From: Burkholderiaceae bacterium
Lineage (GTDB): Bacteria > Pseudomonadota > Gammaproteobacteria > Burkholderiales > Burkholderiaceae_D
Length of the DNA: 42,191 nt
Assembly (NCBI GenBank): GCA_023653025.1
Contig: JAMNXS010000019.1
Span: 1 to 42,191 of the forward strand
Direction of reading: 5' to 3'
In this document: piece after piece, positions 15,699 to 26,162 of the stretch
Position numbering within the stretch: the first letter of the stretch is position 1
How the letters are laid out: the number at the start of each line of letters is the position of its first letter
The notes under the pieces: generated by a model
Told to the model about the DNA's origin: nothing
What the model saw: only the letters and a program-made list of their open reading frames with translations
The model's database searches: none
Made by a program: the position numbers and the translations under genes

Positions 15699-17078
15699 AT
15701 GACCCGCACGCATGCCGCCGACGTTGATGCCCGATTCCACTTCCACCCGTACACCAACCCGCGCCAGGTCGAACGCGACGGCGCCCTGGTCATCGTCGGC
15801 GGCCGCGGCGTGCAGGTTACCGACGAGCGCGGCAGGGACTACATCGAGGGCATGGCCGGGCTGTGGTGCGCGTCGCTCGGCTTCTCCGAGCAGCGGCTGG
15901 TCGAGGCCGCGCACCGGCAGATGCAGGCGCTGCCGTACTACCACACGTTCTCGGGCAAGGTGTCGGGGCCGGTGACGGAGCTGGTCGAGAAGATGATGGC
16001 GTGGGCGCCGGTGCCGATGGGCCGCGTGCTGTTCGCGAACTCGGGCTCGGAGTCCAACGACACCGCGTTCAAGCTGGTGCGCTACTACCACAACGCGATC
16101 GGCAAGCCGGCCAAGAAAAAGATCATTGCGCGCAACAAGGGGTACCACGGCGTGACGCTGGCCGCGGCCGCGCTGTCGGGCATACCGACGATGCACAAGC
16201 ATTTCGATCTGCCGATGGCAGACGTGGTGCGCGTCAGCTGCCCGCATCCGTACCAGTTCGCGCAGCCCGGCGAGACCGCCGATGCCTTCGCCGAGCGGCT
16301 GGCGAAGGAGTTGGAGGACACCATCCTGCGCGAGGGGCCGGACACAATCGGCGCATTCATCGCCGAGCCGGTGCAGGGCGCCGGCGGCGTGATCGTGCCG
16401 CCACCGCGCTACTTCGCGCTGATCCAGCCCATCCTGCAAAAATACGAGATCCTGCTGATTGCCGACGAGGTGGTGTCGGGCTTCGGCCGCCTCGGCGAGC
16501 GCTTCGGCACCGAGGTCTACGGGCTCGAGCCGGACTTCATCACGGTGGCCAAGATGCTGACCGCTGCCTATGTGCCGATGTCGGCGCTGTACGTCAGCGA
16601 CCGCGTCTATCAGGCGGTGGCCGATGCGAGCGCCGAGGTCGGCGTGTTCGGCCACGGCTATACCTACGGCGGCCATCCGGTGGCCTGCGCGGTGGCGCTC
16701 GAGGCGCTGCGCATCTACGAAGAAGACGATGTGGTCGGGCATGTGCGCCGGGTCGCGCCCAGGCTGCAGCAGGGGCTGCGCAAATTTGTCGGCCACCCGT
16801 TCGTCGGCGACGTACGCGGGATGGGGCTGATCGCGGCGGTCGAACTCGCGGCCGATCCCGCAAGGCGCCAGCCGTTCCGGCCCGAGAAGGGCGTCGGCGC
16901 CTATCTGGTGAAGCGGGCGCAGGAGCACGGCCTGATCTTGCGCACGATGGCCGGCGACATCGTCGCTTTCTCGCCGCCGCTGATCATCAGCGAGGCCGAG
17001 ATCGACGAATTGCTTGCCCGCTTCGAGCGTGCGCTGCGGGACACCACCGACTGGATCGCCGGCTGGCACGGCAAGTAA
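15699..17078 (+). CDS. Class III aminotransferase, probably putrescine:pyruvate aminotransferase (SpuC-like)
   Basis: A 459-residue PLP enzyme. In this context it would convert putrescine to 4-aminobutyraldehyde using pyruvate. N-terminal HFHPYTNPRQ, then GMAGLWCASLGF and LPYYHTFSGK are typical of the omega-aminotransferase group with SpuC. PLP contacts: NSGSESNDTAFKLVRYY (phosphate/substrate loop), Asp256 in LIADEVVSGFGR and the Schiff-base Lys285 in VAKMLTAAYVPMSA. ATG 15699 is taken as start; a TTG at 15681 is the only extension. It converges on the lysR gene with a 6-bp gap. The adjacent polyamine ABC transporter and aminobutyraldehyde dehydrogenase support putrescine as substrate; taurine or beta-alanine aminotransferase is the alternative. 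Confidence 0.85.
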   Translation: MTRTHAADVDARFHFHPYTNPRQVERDGALVIVGGRGVQVTDERGRDYIEGMAGLWCASLGFSEQRLVEAAHRQMQALPYYHTFSGKVSGPVTELVEKMMAWAPVPMGRVLFANSGSESNDTAFKLVRYYHNAIGKPAKKKIIARNKGYHGVTLAAAALSGIPTMHKHFDLPMADVVRVSCPHPYQFAQPGETADAFAERLAKELEDTILREGPDTIGAFIAEPVQGAGGVIVPPPRYFALIQPILQKYEILLIADEVVSGFGRLGERFGTEVYGLEPDFITVAKMLTAAYVPMSALYVSDRVYQAVADASAEVGVFGHGYTYGGHPVACAVALEALRIYEEDDVVGHVRRVAPRLQQGLRKFVGHPFVGDVRGMGLIAAVELAADPARRQPFRPEKGVGAYLVKRAQEHGLILRTMAGDIVAFSPPLIISEAEIDELLARFERALRDTTDWIAGWHGK

Positions 17079-17084
17079 GCTGTG

Positions 17085-17996
17085 CTAGCGGCGCGGGCCG
17101 CTCGGCGAGCGCGCCAGCTGCATGAACTGCTCCACCACCTCGCGCCGGCGCACGCCGCGCCGCGTGACGAGGCCGACGTCGGTGGCCGGAATCGCGTCGC
17201 GCAGTTTCCTCACCTCGATGCGCTCGGCATCCAGCGTCCACGGCCGGTAGAGAAAGTCGGGCAAGATGGAAATGCCTGCGCCCACGCCTACCAGCGAGCG
17301 CACAGCCTCCAGCGAGCTGGTGCGCAGCCGCACATCCGGCGTCAATCCGTGCCGCCGCCAGACCGCGCGCTGCATGTCCTCGATGCGGTCGGCCTCCAGC
17401 ACGATCAGCGGCGTCGACGCGCAGTCGGCCAGCGTGAGTTCGCTGCGCTCGGCCAGCGGGTCGCTGGGCGACATCCAGACCCGGTTCGGCGAACTCGACA
17501 GACTCTCGACCTCCAGCGCCTGCGGGTCGCCCAGCGCATTGACGACCATGATCGCGAGATCGACCTCGCCATTGACCAGCAGGTGCTCGAGAAAGGGCGG
17601 CGAGTCTTCGAGGATGCTGACCCGGACCTCGGGATGCGCGCGCTGGAAGCGCGACAGCAGGTCGGACAGGCCGTAGCCCGCCATCAGGCTGGTAACGCCA
17701 ATGGTCAGCGCGCCGGTCAGTTCGGGGCGGTCTTCATGATGAACCGCGCCGGCCTGGGCCACCGCCGCGATCACTTTGCGCGCGCTGGCCTCGAAGCGGT
17801 AGCCCGCCTGGGTCAGCATCATGCCGCGCGCCGAGCGCTCGAACAGCGGGGTGCCGAGCGTGCTTTCGAGTTCCTGGATGCTCTTGGTCAGCGCCGATTG
17901 CGCGATGCTGACCATGCGGGCCGCCGCCGCGACCGACCCGGACTCCGACACCGCCAGAAAATAGCGGAACTGCTTCAGTGTGAAGTGCTTGTGCAT
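17085..17996 (-). CDS. LysR-family transcriptional regulator
   Basis: A 303-residue LysR protein. The winged HTH is at residues 6-65 (LKQFRYFLAVSESGSVAAAA, then QSALTKSIQELESTLGTPLF), followed by an inducer-binding domain (LTIGVTSLMAGYGLSDLL, VGVGAGISILPDFLY). It is divergent from the ydcS-like gene across 182 bp and convergent with the aminotransferase gene, so it most likely controls the putrescine genes, with putrescine or an early product as inducer (inference). The shared promoter region is AT-richer than the surroundings and contains AACTTTCCAGTT (18093-18104), a short inverted repeat, but I cannot fix a binding site. Confidence 0.92.
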   Translation of the reverse strand: MHKHFTLKQFRYFLAVSESGSVAAAARMVSIAQSALTKSIQELESTLGTPLFERSARGMMLTQAGYRFEASARKVIAAVAQAGAVHHEDRPELTGALTIGVTSLMAGYGLSDLLSRFQRAHPEVRVSILEDSPPFLEHLLVNGEVDLAIMVVNALGDPQALEVESLSSSPNRVWMSPSDPLAERSELTLADCASTPLIVLEADRIEDMQRAVWRRHGLTPDVRLRTSSLEAVRSLVGVGAGISILPDFLYRPWTLDAERIEVRKLRDAIPATDVGLVTRRGVRRREVVEQFMQLARSPSGPRR

Positions 17997-18178
17997 GCGC
18001 TCCTTGGCCAGTGGCCGACCATTTGTCGATAGTCAAAAAGGAAACGGGGTGCGGGGATATCTAAAAAAACGAATGCCAGCCCGTTAAATATTGAACTTTC
18101 CAGTTATTGAGGTCAAGGAATATGTTCAGTCGGCGAGCAGGCCACCGTCATCGCTACCCAACATCTGCGGAGAACACC

Positions 18179-19336
18179 ATGAAGAGCATGAAGCTAGCTG
18201 CAGCATTGACCCTCACGGCATTTACCGGCGCGATCTTCGCGCAGACCCCGCTCCAGAAAATCGGCAAGGGCGAAGGACAGGTCGACATCGTCGCCTGGCC
18301 CGGCTACATCGAGCGCGGCGCGACCGACAAGAACTTCGACTGGGTGACCGACTTCGAAAAGAAGACCGGCTGCAAGGTCAACGTCAAGAACGCCGGCACT
18401 TCCGATGAAATGGTGGCGCTGATGAACGAGGGCGGCTTCGATCTCGTGACCGCCAGCGGCGATGCATCGACCCGACTGATCCGCGGCAAGCGCGTGCAGC
18501 CGATCAACGTCAGCCTGATCCCTAGCTACAAGAATATCGACCCGCGCCTGCAGAAGGCGCCGTGGCACTACGAGAACAACACCCACTACGGCGTGCCGTA
18601 CCAGTGGGGCTGGAACGTCCTGATGTACAACACCAAGGTCTTCGGCGACAAGAAGCCGACCAGCTGGAATGTGGTGTTCGAAGAGCAGACCCTCCCGGAC
18701 GGCAAGAGCAACAAGGGACGCATCCAGGCCTTCGACGGTCCGATCTACATCGCCGATGCGGCGCTGTACCTGAAGAAGAAGAACCCGTCGCTCGGCATCA
18801 AGGATCCGTACGAACTGAACGAGACCCAGTACAAGGCGGCGCTCGACCTGCTGCGCGCGCAGCGCAAGCTGGTTGGCAAGTACTGGCACGATGCCTTCGT
18901 GCAGATTGACGACTTCACCAACGAAGGCGTGGTCGCGTCGAGCTCATGGCAGTTCCAGGCCAATATCCTCGGTTCGAAGAAGGCGCCGATCGCCACCGTG
19001 GTGCCGGTCGAGGGCGCATCCGGCTGGGCCGACACGACCATGATGCATTCCGAGGCCAAGCATCCGAACTGCGCCTACATGTGGCTCGAGCACTCGCTCA
19101 ATCAAAAGCTGCAGGGCGATCTCTCCGCCTGGTTCGGTTCGGTTCCCGCCGTGCCGGCCGCCTGCAAGGGCAACAAGCTGCTCGGCGACGACGGCTGCGC
19201 TCGCCAGGGCTATAACGACTTCGACAAGATCTCGTTCTGGCGTACCCCGGTCACGCAGTGCAAGAGCCAGAACAACCAGTGCGTGCCGTATCACAAGTGG
19301 GTTTCCGATTACATCGCTATCCTCGGTGGCCGCTGA
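18179..19336 (+). CDS. Periplasmic solute-binding protein of a putrescine/polyamine-type ABC transporter (YdcS-like)
   Basis: A 385-residue binding protein, signal peptide MKSMKLAAALTLTAFTGAIF with cleavage after about FAQ. Segments QVDIVAWPGYIERGATDKNF, VTASGDASTRLI, VPYQWGWNVLMYN and SGWADTTMMHSEAKHPNCAY match the YdcS/PotD group. Gene order S-T-U-V-W (binding protein, ATPase, two permeases, dehydrogenase) is that of E. coli ydcSTUVW. ATG 18179 begins the signal peptide; the upstream ATG at 18107 is not supported. It is divergent from lysR. A stable hairpin follows the stop, which fits the usual excess of binding protein over transporter. Confidence 0.9.
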   Translation: MKSMKLAAALTLTAFTGAIFAQTPLQKIGKGEGQVDIVAWPGYIERGATDKNFDWVTDFEKKTGCKVNVKNAGTSDEMVALMNEGGFDLVTASGDASTRLIRGKRVQPINVSLIPSYKNIDPRLQKAPWHYENNTHYGVPYQWGWNVLMYNTKVFGDKKPTSWNVVFEEQTLPDGKSNKGRIQAFDGPIYIADAALYLKKKNPSLGIKDPYELNETQYKAALDLLRAQRKLVGKYWHDAFVQIDDFTNEGVVASSSWQFQANILGSKKAPIATVVPVEGASGWADTTMMHSEAKHPNCAYMWLEHSLNQKLQGDLSAWFGSVPAVPAACKGNKLLGDDGCARQGYNDFDKISFWRTPVTQCKSQNNQCVPYHKWVSDYIAILGGR

Positions 19337-19354
19337 TCCTGCCTGACCCTGTTT

Positions 19355-19380
19355 GCCGCGCCGCTTAGTCCCGGCGCGGC
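19355..19380 (+). other. Intercistronic stem-loop after the binding-protein gene
   Basis: GCCGCGCC (19355-19362) pairs with GGCGCGGC (19373-19380) around a 10-base loop. No U tract follows, so it probably protects the upstream mRNA 3' end rather than terminating. Confidence 0.55.
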
Positions 19381-19399
19381 ATTCTCCGGAGCACCTTTG

Positions 19400-20407
<1,008 letters not shown>

Positions 20408-20409
20408 AC

Positions 20410-21372
20410 ATGGTCGTCGCACCCTCGGCGTTGGCGGCGGGCGGACCGCTGCTGCCGGCCGCGACGCTGGCCGACCGCGTGTCTGCCGCGCTGCTCCGGC
20501 GACGCGGCATGGTGCTGGCCTTCCTGCTGATTCCGCCGCTGCTGTGGTTCGGCGTCATCTACCTCGGATCACTGTTCGCGCTGCTGGCGCAAAGCCTGTT
20601 CCGCCTCGACGAGTTTTCCGGCGTGGTCGTGCGCGAGGTCGGACTGCAGAACTTCGTCGCGCTGCTCGAACCCTCGAATGTCGATGTCGTGCTGCGCAGC
20701 GTGACCATGGCCACGCTGGTGACTGCCACGAGCGTCGTGCTGGCCTTCCCGGTGGCCTACTATATGGCTCGCTACGCGCGCGGCACGCAAAAGGCGCTGC
20801 TGTATATCGCCGTCATGCTGCCGCTCTGGTCGAGCTACCTGGTGCGGCTGTATGCATGGAAGCTGCTGCTGGCCAAGGAAGGCGTGGTTTCTTGGCTGGT
20901 GCAGCAGCTGCACTTAGGCTGGCTGCTCGACGGCCTGCTGTCGCTGCCGGTCATCGAGGCCAATTCGCTGAGCTTCTCGCCGCTGGGTACCTTCCTCGTC
21001 TTTGTCTACATGTGGCTGCCGTTCGTGATCCTGCCGATACAGGCGGCCATCGAGCGCATTCCGCCGTCGGTGCTCGAGGCCTCGTCGGATCTCGGCGCGC
21101 ATCCGCGCCAGACCCTGCGCGAGGTGATCCTGCCGCTGGCCATGCCGGGCATCGCCGCCGGCTCGATTTTCTCGTTCTCGCTGACGCTGGGCGACTACAT
21201 CATTCCGCAGGTGATCGGCAACTCGACGCAGTACATCGGGCAGGTGGTGTACCGGCAGCAGGGGCTGGCCGGCAACCTGCCGTTTGCCGCCGCGTTCTCG
21301 CTGGTGCCGATCGTGGTGATTGCCGTCTACCTATGGCTGGCGCGCCGCAAGGGAGCGTTCGATGCGCTCTGA
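20410..21372 (+). CDS. ABC transporter permease, PotB/YdcU type
   Basis: A 320-residue inner-membrane permease with about six membrane helices, beginning with [20 protein letters not shown]. The EAA loop is [20 protein letters not shown], which couples to the ATPase. ATG 20410 follows the ATPase stop by 2 bp. The last 11 bases overlap the next permease, so the transporter genes are tightly coupled. Confidence 0.92.
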   Translation: MVVAPSALAAGGPLLPAATLADRVSAALLRRRGMVLAFLLIPPLLWFGVIYLGSLFALLAQSLFRLDEFSGVVVREVGLQNFVALLEPSNVDVVLRSVTMATLVTATSVVLAFPVAYYMARYARGTQKALLYIAVMLPLWSSYLVRLYAWKLLLAKEGVVSWLVQQLHLGWLLDGLLSLPVIEANSLSFSPLGTFLVFVYMWLPFVILPIQAAIERIPPSVLEASSDLGAHPRQTLREVILPLAMPGIAAGSIFSFSLTLGDYIIPQVIGNSTQYIGQVVYRQQGLAGNLPFAAAFSLVPIVVIAVYLWLARRKGAFDAL

Positions 21373-22171
21373 CGCCGCCGGCACGCCGCGCGCCACCCTC
21401 GGCCTGAAACTTGCCACGCTGGGCGGCGTGCTGTTCCTGCACGTGCCGCTGGCGCTGATCATCCTGTATGCGTTTTCCAGCGAGGACAAGACCTATGTCT
21501 TCCCGCCGCCCGGCCTGACCACCGAGTGGTTTGCCGTGGCGCTTGCACGCGAGGATGTCTGGCAGGCGGTCACGCTGTCGGTGCAGGTGGCGCTGTGGTC
21601 GACCGGCATCGCGCTCGTGCTGGGTACGCTGGCGGCCGGCGCGCTGGCGCGCTTCTCGTTCTTCGGCCGCGACGCGATTTCGCTGCTGCTGATCCTGCCA
21701 ATTGCGCTGCCGGGGGTGGTCACCGGCATTGCGCTGCGCTCGGCCTATCACGCCGCCGAGATACCGTTCAGCTTCTGGACCATCGTGATCGGCCATGCGA
21801 CCTTCTGCGTGGTCGTGGTCTACAACAACGCGGTGGCGCGGCTGCGGCGCATCAGCCCGTCGCTGGTCGAGGCATCGATGGACCTCGGCGCCAATGCCTT
21901 CCAGACCTTTTTCCATGTGCTGCTGCCGCAGCTGGGATCGGCGCTGCTGGCCGGTGCGCTGCTGGCCTTCGCGCTCAGCTTCGACGAAGTCATCGTCACC
22001 ACCTTCACGGCCGGCCAGCAGACGACGCTGCCGATCTGGATGCTGCAGGAACTGATCCGTCCGCGGCAGCGTCCCGTCACCAATGTCGTTGCGGTATTCA
22101 TCATTGCCCTGACCTTCGTTCCCATCGTCGCCGCCTACTGGCTGACGCAGGGCGCGGAGGAGCGCAAGTAG
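21362..22171 (+). CDS. ABC transporter permease, PotC/YdcV type
   Basis: A 269-residue second permease with about six helices ([20 protein letters not shown] first) and EAA loop [20 protein letters not shown]. Later [20 protein letters not shown] is characteristic of PotC-like permeases. ATG 21362 lies within the end of the PotB-type gene (11-base overlap). A 31-bp gap with AGGAGA leads to the dehydrogenase gene. Confidence 0.92.
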   Translation: MRSDAAGTPRATLGLKLATLGGVLFLHVPLALIILYAFSSEDKTYVFPPPGLTTEWFAVALAREDVWQAVTLSVQVALWSTGIALVLGTLAAGALARFSFFGRDAISLLLILPIALPGVVTGIALRSAYHAAEIPFSFWTIVIGHATFCVVVVYNNAVARLRRISPSLVEASMDLGANAFQTFFHVLLPQLGSALLAGALLAFALSFDEVIVTTFTAGQQTTLPIWMLQELIRPRQRPVTNVVAVFIIALTFVPIVAAYWLTQGAEERK

Positions 22172-22202
22172 GGCGCATACAAACCAACCAGGAGAGCCGA
22201 CC

Positions 22203-23654
22203 ATGGAAACACCTGCTCCATACAACGTCTTTACGACCGATTTGCTGATCGATAACCAGGCCGTGCGCGGTGAGGGGCCGGTTGAAGTGGTCATCAACCC
22301 GGCTACCGGCGAGCGCCTGTGCGACGTCCCGGAAGCTTCGCCGGAGCAGGTGTCGCGTGCCGTAATGGCGGCCAGCCGCGCCTTCGACAGCTGGTCGCAG
22401 ACCACGCCGGCCGAGCGCTCGGGCTACCTGCTGAAGCTGGCCGACGCCATCGAGGCCCACGCCGAGACTTTCGCGCGGCTCGAGTCGCTCAATTGCGGCA
22501 AGCCCTATGCGCGCGCGCTGGGCGACGAGATTCCGGCGATTGCCGACTGCTTCCGCTACTTCGCCGGCGCCGCGCGCTGCATGAGCGGCACCGCCGCCGG
22601 TGAGTACCTGCCGGGGCACACCAGCATGATTCGGCGCGACCCGATCGGCGTGATCGGCTCGATCGCTCCATGGAACTATCCGATGATGATGGCCGCGTGG
22701 AAGACCGCGCCGGCGATCGCCGCCGGCAACACGGTGGTGCTCAAGCCCAGCGAGCAGACTCCGCTGACGGCGCTGTTTTTCGCGAAGCTGGCCGCCGGCA
22801 TCCTGCCCAAAGGCGTGTTGAACGTGGTCTGCGGCAAGGGCCCGAGCGTGGGCCAGCCGCTGGTCGAGCATCCGCAGGTGCGCATGGTGTCGCTGACCGG
22901 CGATGTGTCGACCGGCCGCAAGATCCTGCAGGCAGCGTCGGCCGGACTCAAGCGCACCCATCTCGAGCTGGGCGGCAAGGCGCCGGTGATCGTGCTCGAC
23001 GACGCCGACATTGCCTCTGTCGTCGATGGCGTGAAAACCTTCGGCTACTACAACGCCGGTCAGGACTGCACGGCGGCCTGCCGCATCTATGCCGGCGCCA
23101 AGGTCTACGACCGGCTGGTGGCCGACCTGTCGTCGGCGGTGGCCGCAATCAAGGTCGGCACGCAGGACGAGGCCGATGTCGAGATCGGGCCGCTGATCTC
23201 CGACCGCCAGCGCAACCGGGTCGCCAGCTTCGTCGAGCGGGCCCAGATGGCCAGCCATATCGAGGTCACGACCGGCGGCCGCGTGCGCGCCGGCAACGGC
23301 TTCTTCTACGAGCCGACCGTGATCGCCGGTGCGCGGCAGGAGGACGAGATCGTGCAGCGCGAGGTGTTCGGGCCGGTGGTATCGGTCACGCGCTTCACCG
23401 ACGAGGAGCAGGTGGTCCACTGGGCCAACGAGTCCGAGTACGGCCTGGCCTCATCGGTCTGGTCGACCAATGTGTCGAAGGCGATGAACATCGCGCGCCA
23501 GCTGCAGTACGGCTGCACCTGGGTGAATACGCATTTCATGTTGGTCAATGAAATGCCGCACGGTGGCGTGAAGGCCTCCGGTTATGGCAAGGACATGTCG
23601 ATGTACGCGCTCGAGGATTACACGGTGGCGCGGCATGTGATGGTGAAGCTTTGA
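22203..23654 (+). CDS. patD: Gamma-aminobutyraldehyde dehydrogenase (YdcW/PatD-like)
   Basis: A 483-residue NAD-dependent aldehyde dehydrogenase. It would oxidise 4-aminobutyraldehyde from the aminotransferase to GABA in the cytoplasm. Visible: [20 protein letters not shown] (cofactor/active-site Asn), [11 protein letters not shown], catalytic Glu in [17 protein letters not shown] and catalytic Cys in [15 protein letters not shown] (about residue 284); this Cys context is the one I know from YdcW. It ends the ydcSTUVW-like operon. Betaine-aldehyde dehydrogenases are close relatives and remain an alternative, but the operon decides for aminobutyraldehyde. Confidence 0.87.
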   Translation: METPAPYNVFTTDLLIDNQAVRGEGPVEVVINPATGERLCDVPEASPEQVSRAVMAASRAFDSWSQTTPAERSGYLLKLADAIEAHAETFARLESLNCGKPYARALGDEIPAIADCFRYFAGAARCMSGTAAGEYLPGHTSMIRRDPIGVIGSIAPWNYPMMMAAWKTAPAIAAGNTVVLKPSEQTPLTALFFAKLAAGILPKGVLNVVCGKGPSVGQPLVEHPQVRMVSLTGDVSTGRKILQAASAGLKRTHLELGGKAPVIVLDDADIASVVDGVKTFGYYNAGQDCTAACRIYAGAKVYDRLVADLSSAVAAIKVGTQDEADVEIGPLISDRQRNRVASFVERAQMASHIEVTTGGRVRAGNGFFYEPTVIAGARQEDEIVQREVFGPVVSVTRFTDEEQVVHWANESEYGLASSVWSTNVSKAMNIARQLQYGCTWVNTHFMLVNEMPHGGVKASGYGKDMSMYALEDYTVARHVMVKL

Positions 23655-23712
23655 GTCGGGCGAGGTCCGCCTGCGCGCGGGTGACGGCGGATTTCGCATG
23701 CGCGTGGGTGAC

Positions 23713-23867
23713 GGCGGATTTCGCCTGCGGCTCTATCCGCCCTACGGTACGCTGTTGTTCGACGACATTGCGATGACATGTAGGGCGGGTAGAGCGAAGC
23801 GAAACCCGCCGCGTGCTTGCGACGGTACGACGATACATAGGGCGGGTAGAGCGAAGCGAAACCCGCC
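23713..23867. repeat. REP-like repeat cluster B: one inverted and two direct copies
   Basis: An inverted copy at 23713-23745 (GGCGGATTTCGCCTGCGG, ending CTATCCGCC) faces two direct copies at 23780-23810 and 23838-23867 (GGGCGGGTAGAGCGAAGCG, ending AAACCCGCC). Just before, a partial duplication of GGTGACGGCGGATTTCGC occurs at about 23680-23725. The direct copies are a variant of cluster A with compensatory A/T to G/C changes in both arms. The cluster lies between the convergent patD and iorB-like genes. Confidence 0.88.
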
Positions 23868-23882
23868 ATGCCCATCCCGCGC

Positions 23883-26042
23883 TCAGGCCTTGTACCTGAA
23901 CCCGTGATGCTTGAGCGGCAGCGAGCGTATCCGCTTGCCGGTGGCCGAGAACAGCGCATTGACCATCGCCGGGATCACGCCGCCGATCGGCGGCTCTCCG
24001 ACGCCGCCCCAGAAGTCGCCGGTCGGCACCAGCACCGGGATGATCTCGGGCTTGACGTTGATGCGTGCCAGCGGGTAGTCGTTGAAGTTGCCCTGCCTGA
24101 CCGCGCCTTTCTCGATCGTGATTTCTTCGGCCATGATCGCCGACAGCCCCCACAGCACGCCGCCTTCGACCTGCGCCTTCACCGCGTCCGGATGCACGAC
24201 ATGCCCGGAGTCGAGCGCGACCGCCACGCGCCTGACCTCGATATCGGTGCCGTTGCCGACCGACAGTTCGACGGCCGCCGCCGTGTAGCTGCCGTAGGAA
24301 TCGACCACCGCGATGCCGCGATGCACGCCTTTCGCCGGCGGCTTGTCCCAGCCGATCGCCTTGGCGGCGGCATCGAGGACGGCGAGATCCTTTTTGCCTT
24401 GCAGCAGCGGGCGGCGGAACTGAACCGGATCCTTGCCCGCCGCATGCGCGAGTTCGTCGATGAAGCATTCGCGATAGAACGGGTTATTGGTGTGCGCGAC
24501 CGCGCGCCAGAAGCCCGGCGGCACGTGCACGTCGCGCATCACGTATTCGTTGGTGAAGTTTGGCACCGCATACGGGTTGTCGCGGAAGACGCGGGTATTA
24601 ATCTGGTCGACGCCGTCCTTGATGAACTGCGGATAGACGGTGACGGCGATCGACTGATCGGACTGTCGGACATGCCAGCCGATCCAGTGGCCGTCCTTGT
24701 CCAGCGCGCCGCGCAGCTTCACCAGGGACACCGGCCGGTAGCGGCCTTGCCGCATGTCTTCCTCGCGCGACCACTGCAGCCGCACCGGCGTGCCGGGCAT
24801 CGCCATGGCGATCTTCACTGCCTGCTTCGTGAAATCCTGGTGCGGGCCGCGCCGCCCGAAGCCGCCGCCGGCATGCATCTTGTGGATGTAGACCTTCTCC
24901 AGCGGCAGGCCGGACACCTCGGACGCCGCGGCGATCGAGGTCTCGCCATTTTGCGTGCCGACCCAGACGTCAAGCTGGTCGGGCGTGTAGAGTGCGGTCG
25001 CGTTCTGCGGCTCCATCGTCGCGTGATTCATGAAGCCGGTCGTGTACTCGGCTTCCAGCACCTGGTGCGCGCCGGCGAACGCACGCTCGGCGTCGCCGTC
25101 CTTGCGCGCGATTGGCGCTTCCCTCACCGCGAGCCCCTCGCGCAGGTAGGCCATGATGCTGTCGCTGGACACTTGTCCCTTACTGCCGTTTTCCCAGTCG
25201 GCCCGGATCGCCTTCAGCGCCTGGTTGGCCTGCCACCAGTTGGTAGCGCAGACGGCGATCCAGTCCTCGGTGGCGACGACCTGCTTCACGCCCGGCATGG
25301 CCCTCGCCTTGCTGTCGTCGTAGGACTTCAGGAAGTCGCCGAACACGGGGCTCTGCAGGATCGAGGCGTGCAGCATGCCGGGCAGACGCACGTCGGACGC
25401 GTAGACCTGCGAGCCGTTGACCTTGGCCGGAATGTCGAAGCGGGCAGGGGAGGTGCCGGCGATGGTCCAGTCCTTCGGGTCCTTGAGGCGCGGGTTCTCC
25501 GGCACCGGCAGGGTCGCGGCCAGCGCAGCCAGCTCGCCGAAGCGCGCGCGCTGGCCGGACGGGTGCGACACCACGCCCTGGGCTGCGCTGCATTCGGAGG
25601 CCGGTACCTTCCACTGCTGTGCAGCGGCGGCGATCAGCATCTCGCGCGCGGCGGCGCCGCCCTTGCGCACGTAGTCGTGCGAGTCGCGGATGCCGCGGCT
25701 GCCGCCGGTCGACATGTCCTTCCAGACCTTCTTGCGACGCATGTGCTCATTCACGTCCGCATACTCGGGGCGCACCTTGCTCCAGTCGCAGGCCAGTTCC
25801 TCGGCCACCAGTTGCGCCAGGCCCGTGAAGCTGCCTTGGCCGAGCTCGGAGCGGGCGATGCGGATGATGACTGTGTCGTCCGGCTCGATCACGACCCAGT
25901 GCGTGACTTCCGGGCCGGCATTGCCGGCCGCCGCCGCCGGGCCGCCGCGGATGCCGAGGACGAAGGCGCCGCCGAGGACAGCGGATTGCTTGAGGAAAGT
26001 GCGGCGGGAGGTGCGCGTAAGGCGCGAGGGGGCTAGGGGCAT
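23883..26042 (-). CDS. Molybdopterin-binding subunit of an isoquinoline 1-oxidoreductase (IorB)-type hydroxylase
   Basis: A 719-residue large subunit of the xanthine-oxidase superfamily. Such enzymes hydroxylate N-heterocycles or oxidise aldehydes in the periplasm. A Tat signal is clear (SRRTFLKQSAVLGGAFVLG). Cofactor segments include GGGFGRRGPHQDF and GFWRAVAHTNN, and the catalytic Glu lies in GGVGEPPIGGVIPAMVNALF. IorB enzymes need a small [2Fe-2S] partner (IorA) and often a cytochrome; neither is next to it, as the upstream gene is unrelated and the downstream side is a repeat cluster. It is therefore an orphan subunit, or its partner is elsewhere. Substrate unknown. Confidence 0.9.
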   Translation of the reverse strand: MPLAPSRLTRTSRRTFLKQSAVLGGAFVLGIRGGPAAAAGNAGPEVTHWVVIEPDDTVIIRIARSELGQGSFTGLAQLVAEELACDWSKVRPEYADVNEHMRRKKVWKDMSTGGSRGIRDSHDYVRKGGAAAREMLIAAAAQQWKVPASECSAAQGVVSHPSGQRARFGELAALAATLPVPENPRLKDPKDWTIAGTSPARFDIPAKVNGSQVYASDVRLPGMLHASILQSPVFGDFLKSYDDSKARAMPGVKQVVATEDWIAVCATNWWQANQALKAIRADWENGSKGQVSSDSIMAYLREGLAVREAPIARKDGDAERAFAGAHQVLEAEYTTGFMNHATMEPQNATALYTPDQLDVWVGTQNGETSIAAASEVSGLPLEKVYIHKMHAGGGFGRRGPHQDFTKQAVKIAMAMPGTPVRLQWSREEDMRQGRYRPVSLVKLRGALDKDGHWIGWHVRQSDQSIAVTVYPQFIKDGVDQINTRVFRDNPYAVPNFTNEYVMRDVHVPPGFWRAVAHTNNPFYRECFIDELAHAAGKDPVQFRRPLLQGKKDLAVLDAAAKAIGWDKPPAKGVHRGIAVVDSYGSYTAAAVELSVGNGTDIEVRRVAVALDSGHVVHPDAVKAQVEGGVLWGLSAIMAEEITIEKGAVRQGNFNDYPLARINVKPEIIPVLVPTGDFWGGVGEPPIGGVIPAMVNALFSATGKRIRSLPLKHHGFRYKA

Positions 26043-26083
26043 GCAAGGCTCCGTGCGGGTTATCGTTATGTGCCGAATTCTAA

Positions 26084-26116
26084 AGGAAAGAAAAACGCCC
26101 CGCGCTGGCGGGGCGT
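26084..26116 (-). terminator. Rho-independent terminator of the 26.2-27.4 kb gene
   Basis: On the minus strand a 9-bp stem, ACGCCCCGC/GCGGGGCGT (26095-26103 with 26108-26116), is followed by TTTTTCTTTCC. It separates the P/Q-rich gene from the iorB-like gene, which must therefore have its own promoter. Confidence 0.8.
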
Positions 26117-26162
26117 CATGTCGTTTCGTTTGCCTTGGTTTCTCGGCAAACTTAGGTCGAGG

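Noticed and set aside
15863-17125. 420-codon second frame inside the aminotransferase gene
   Set aside because: Arg/Gly-rich overlap of a full-length aminotransferase; no family signal.
18033-18178. A specific LysR operator in the lysR-ydcS gap
   Set aside because: Several short AT-rich inverted repeats are present and none clearly stands out as T-N11-A with supporting symmetry.
23868-26036. 722-codon plus-strand open frame opposite the iorB-like gene
   Set aside because: It is an antisense shadow in high-GC DNA: Arg/His/Gln-rich, no domain, no ribosome site, while the other strand encodes a full molybdenum hydroxylase subunit.
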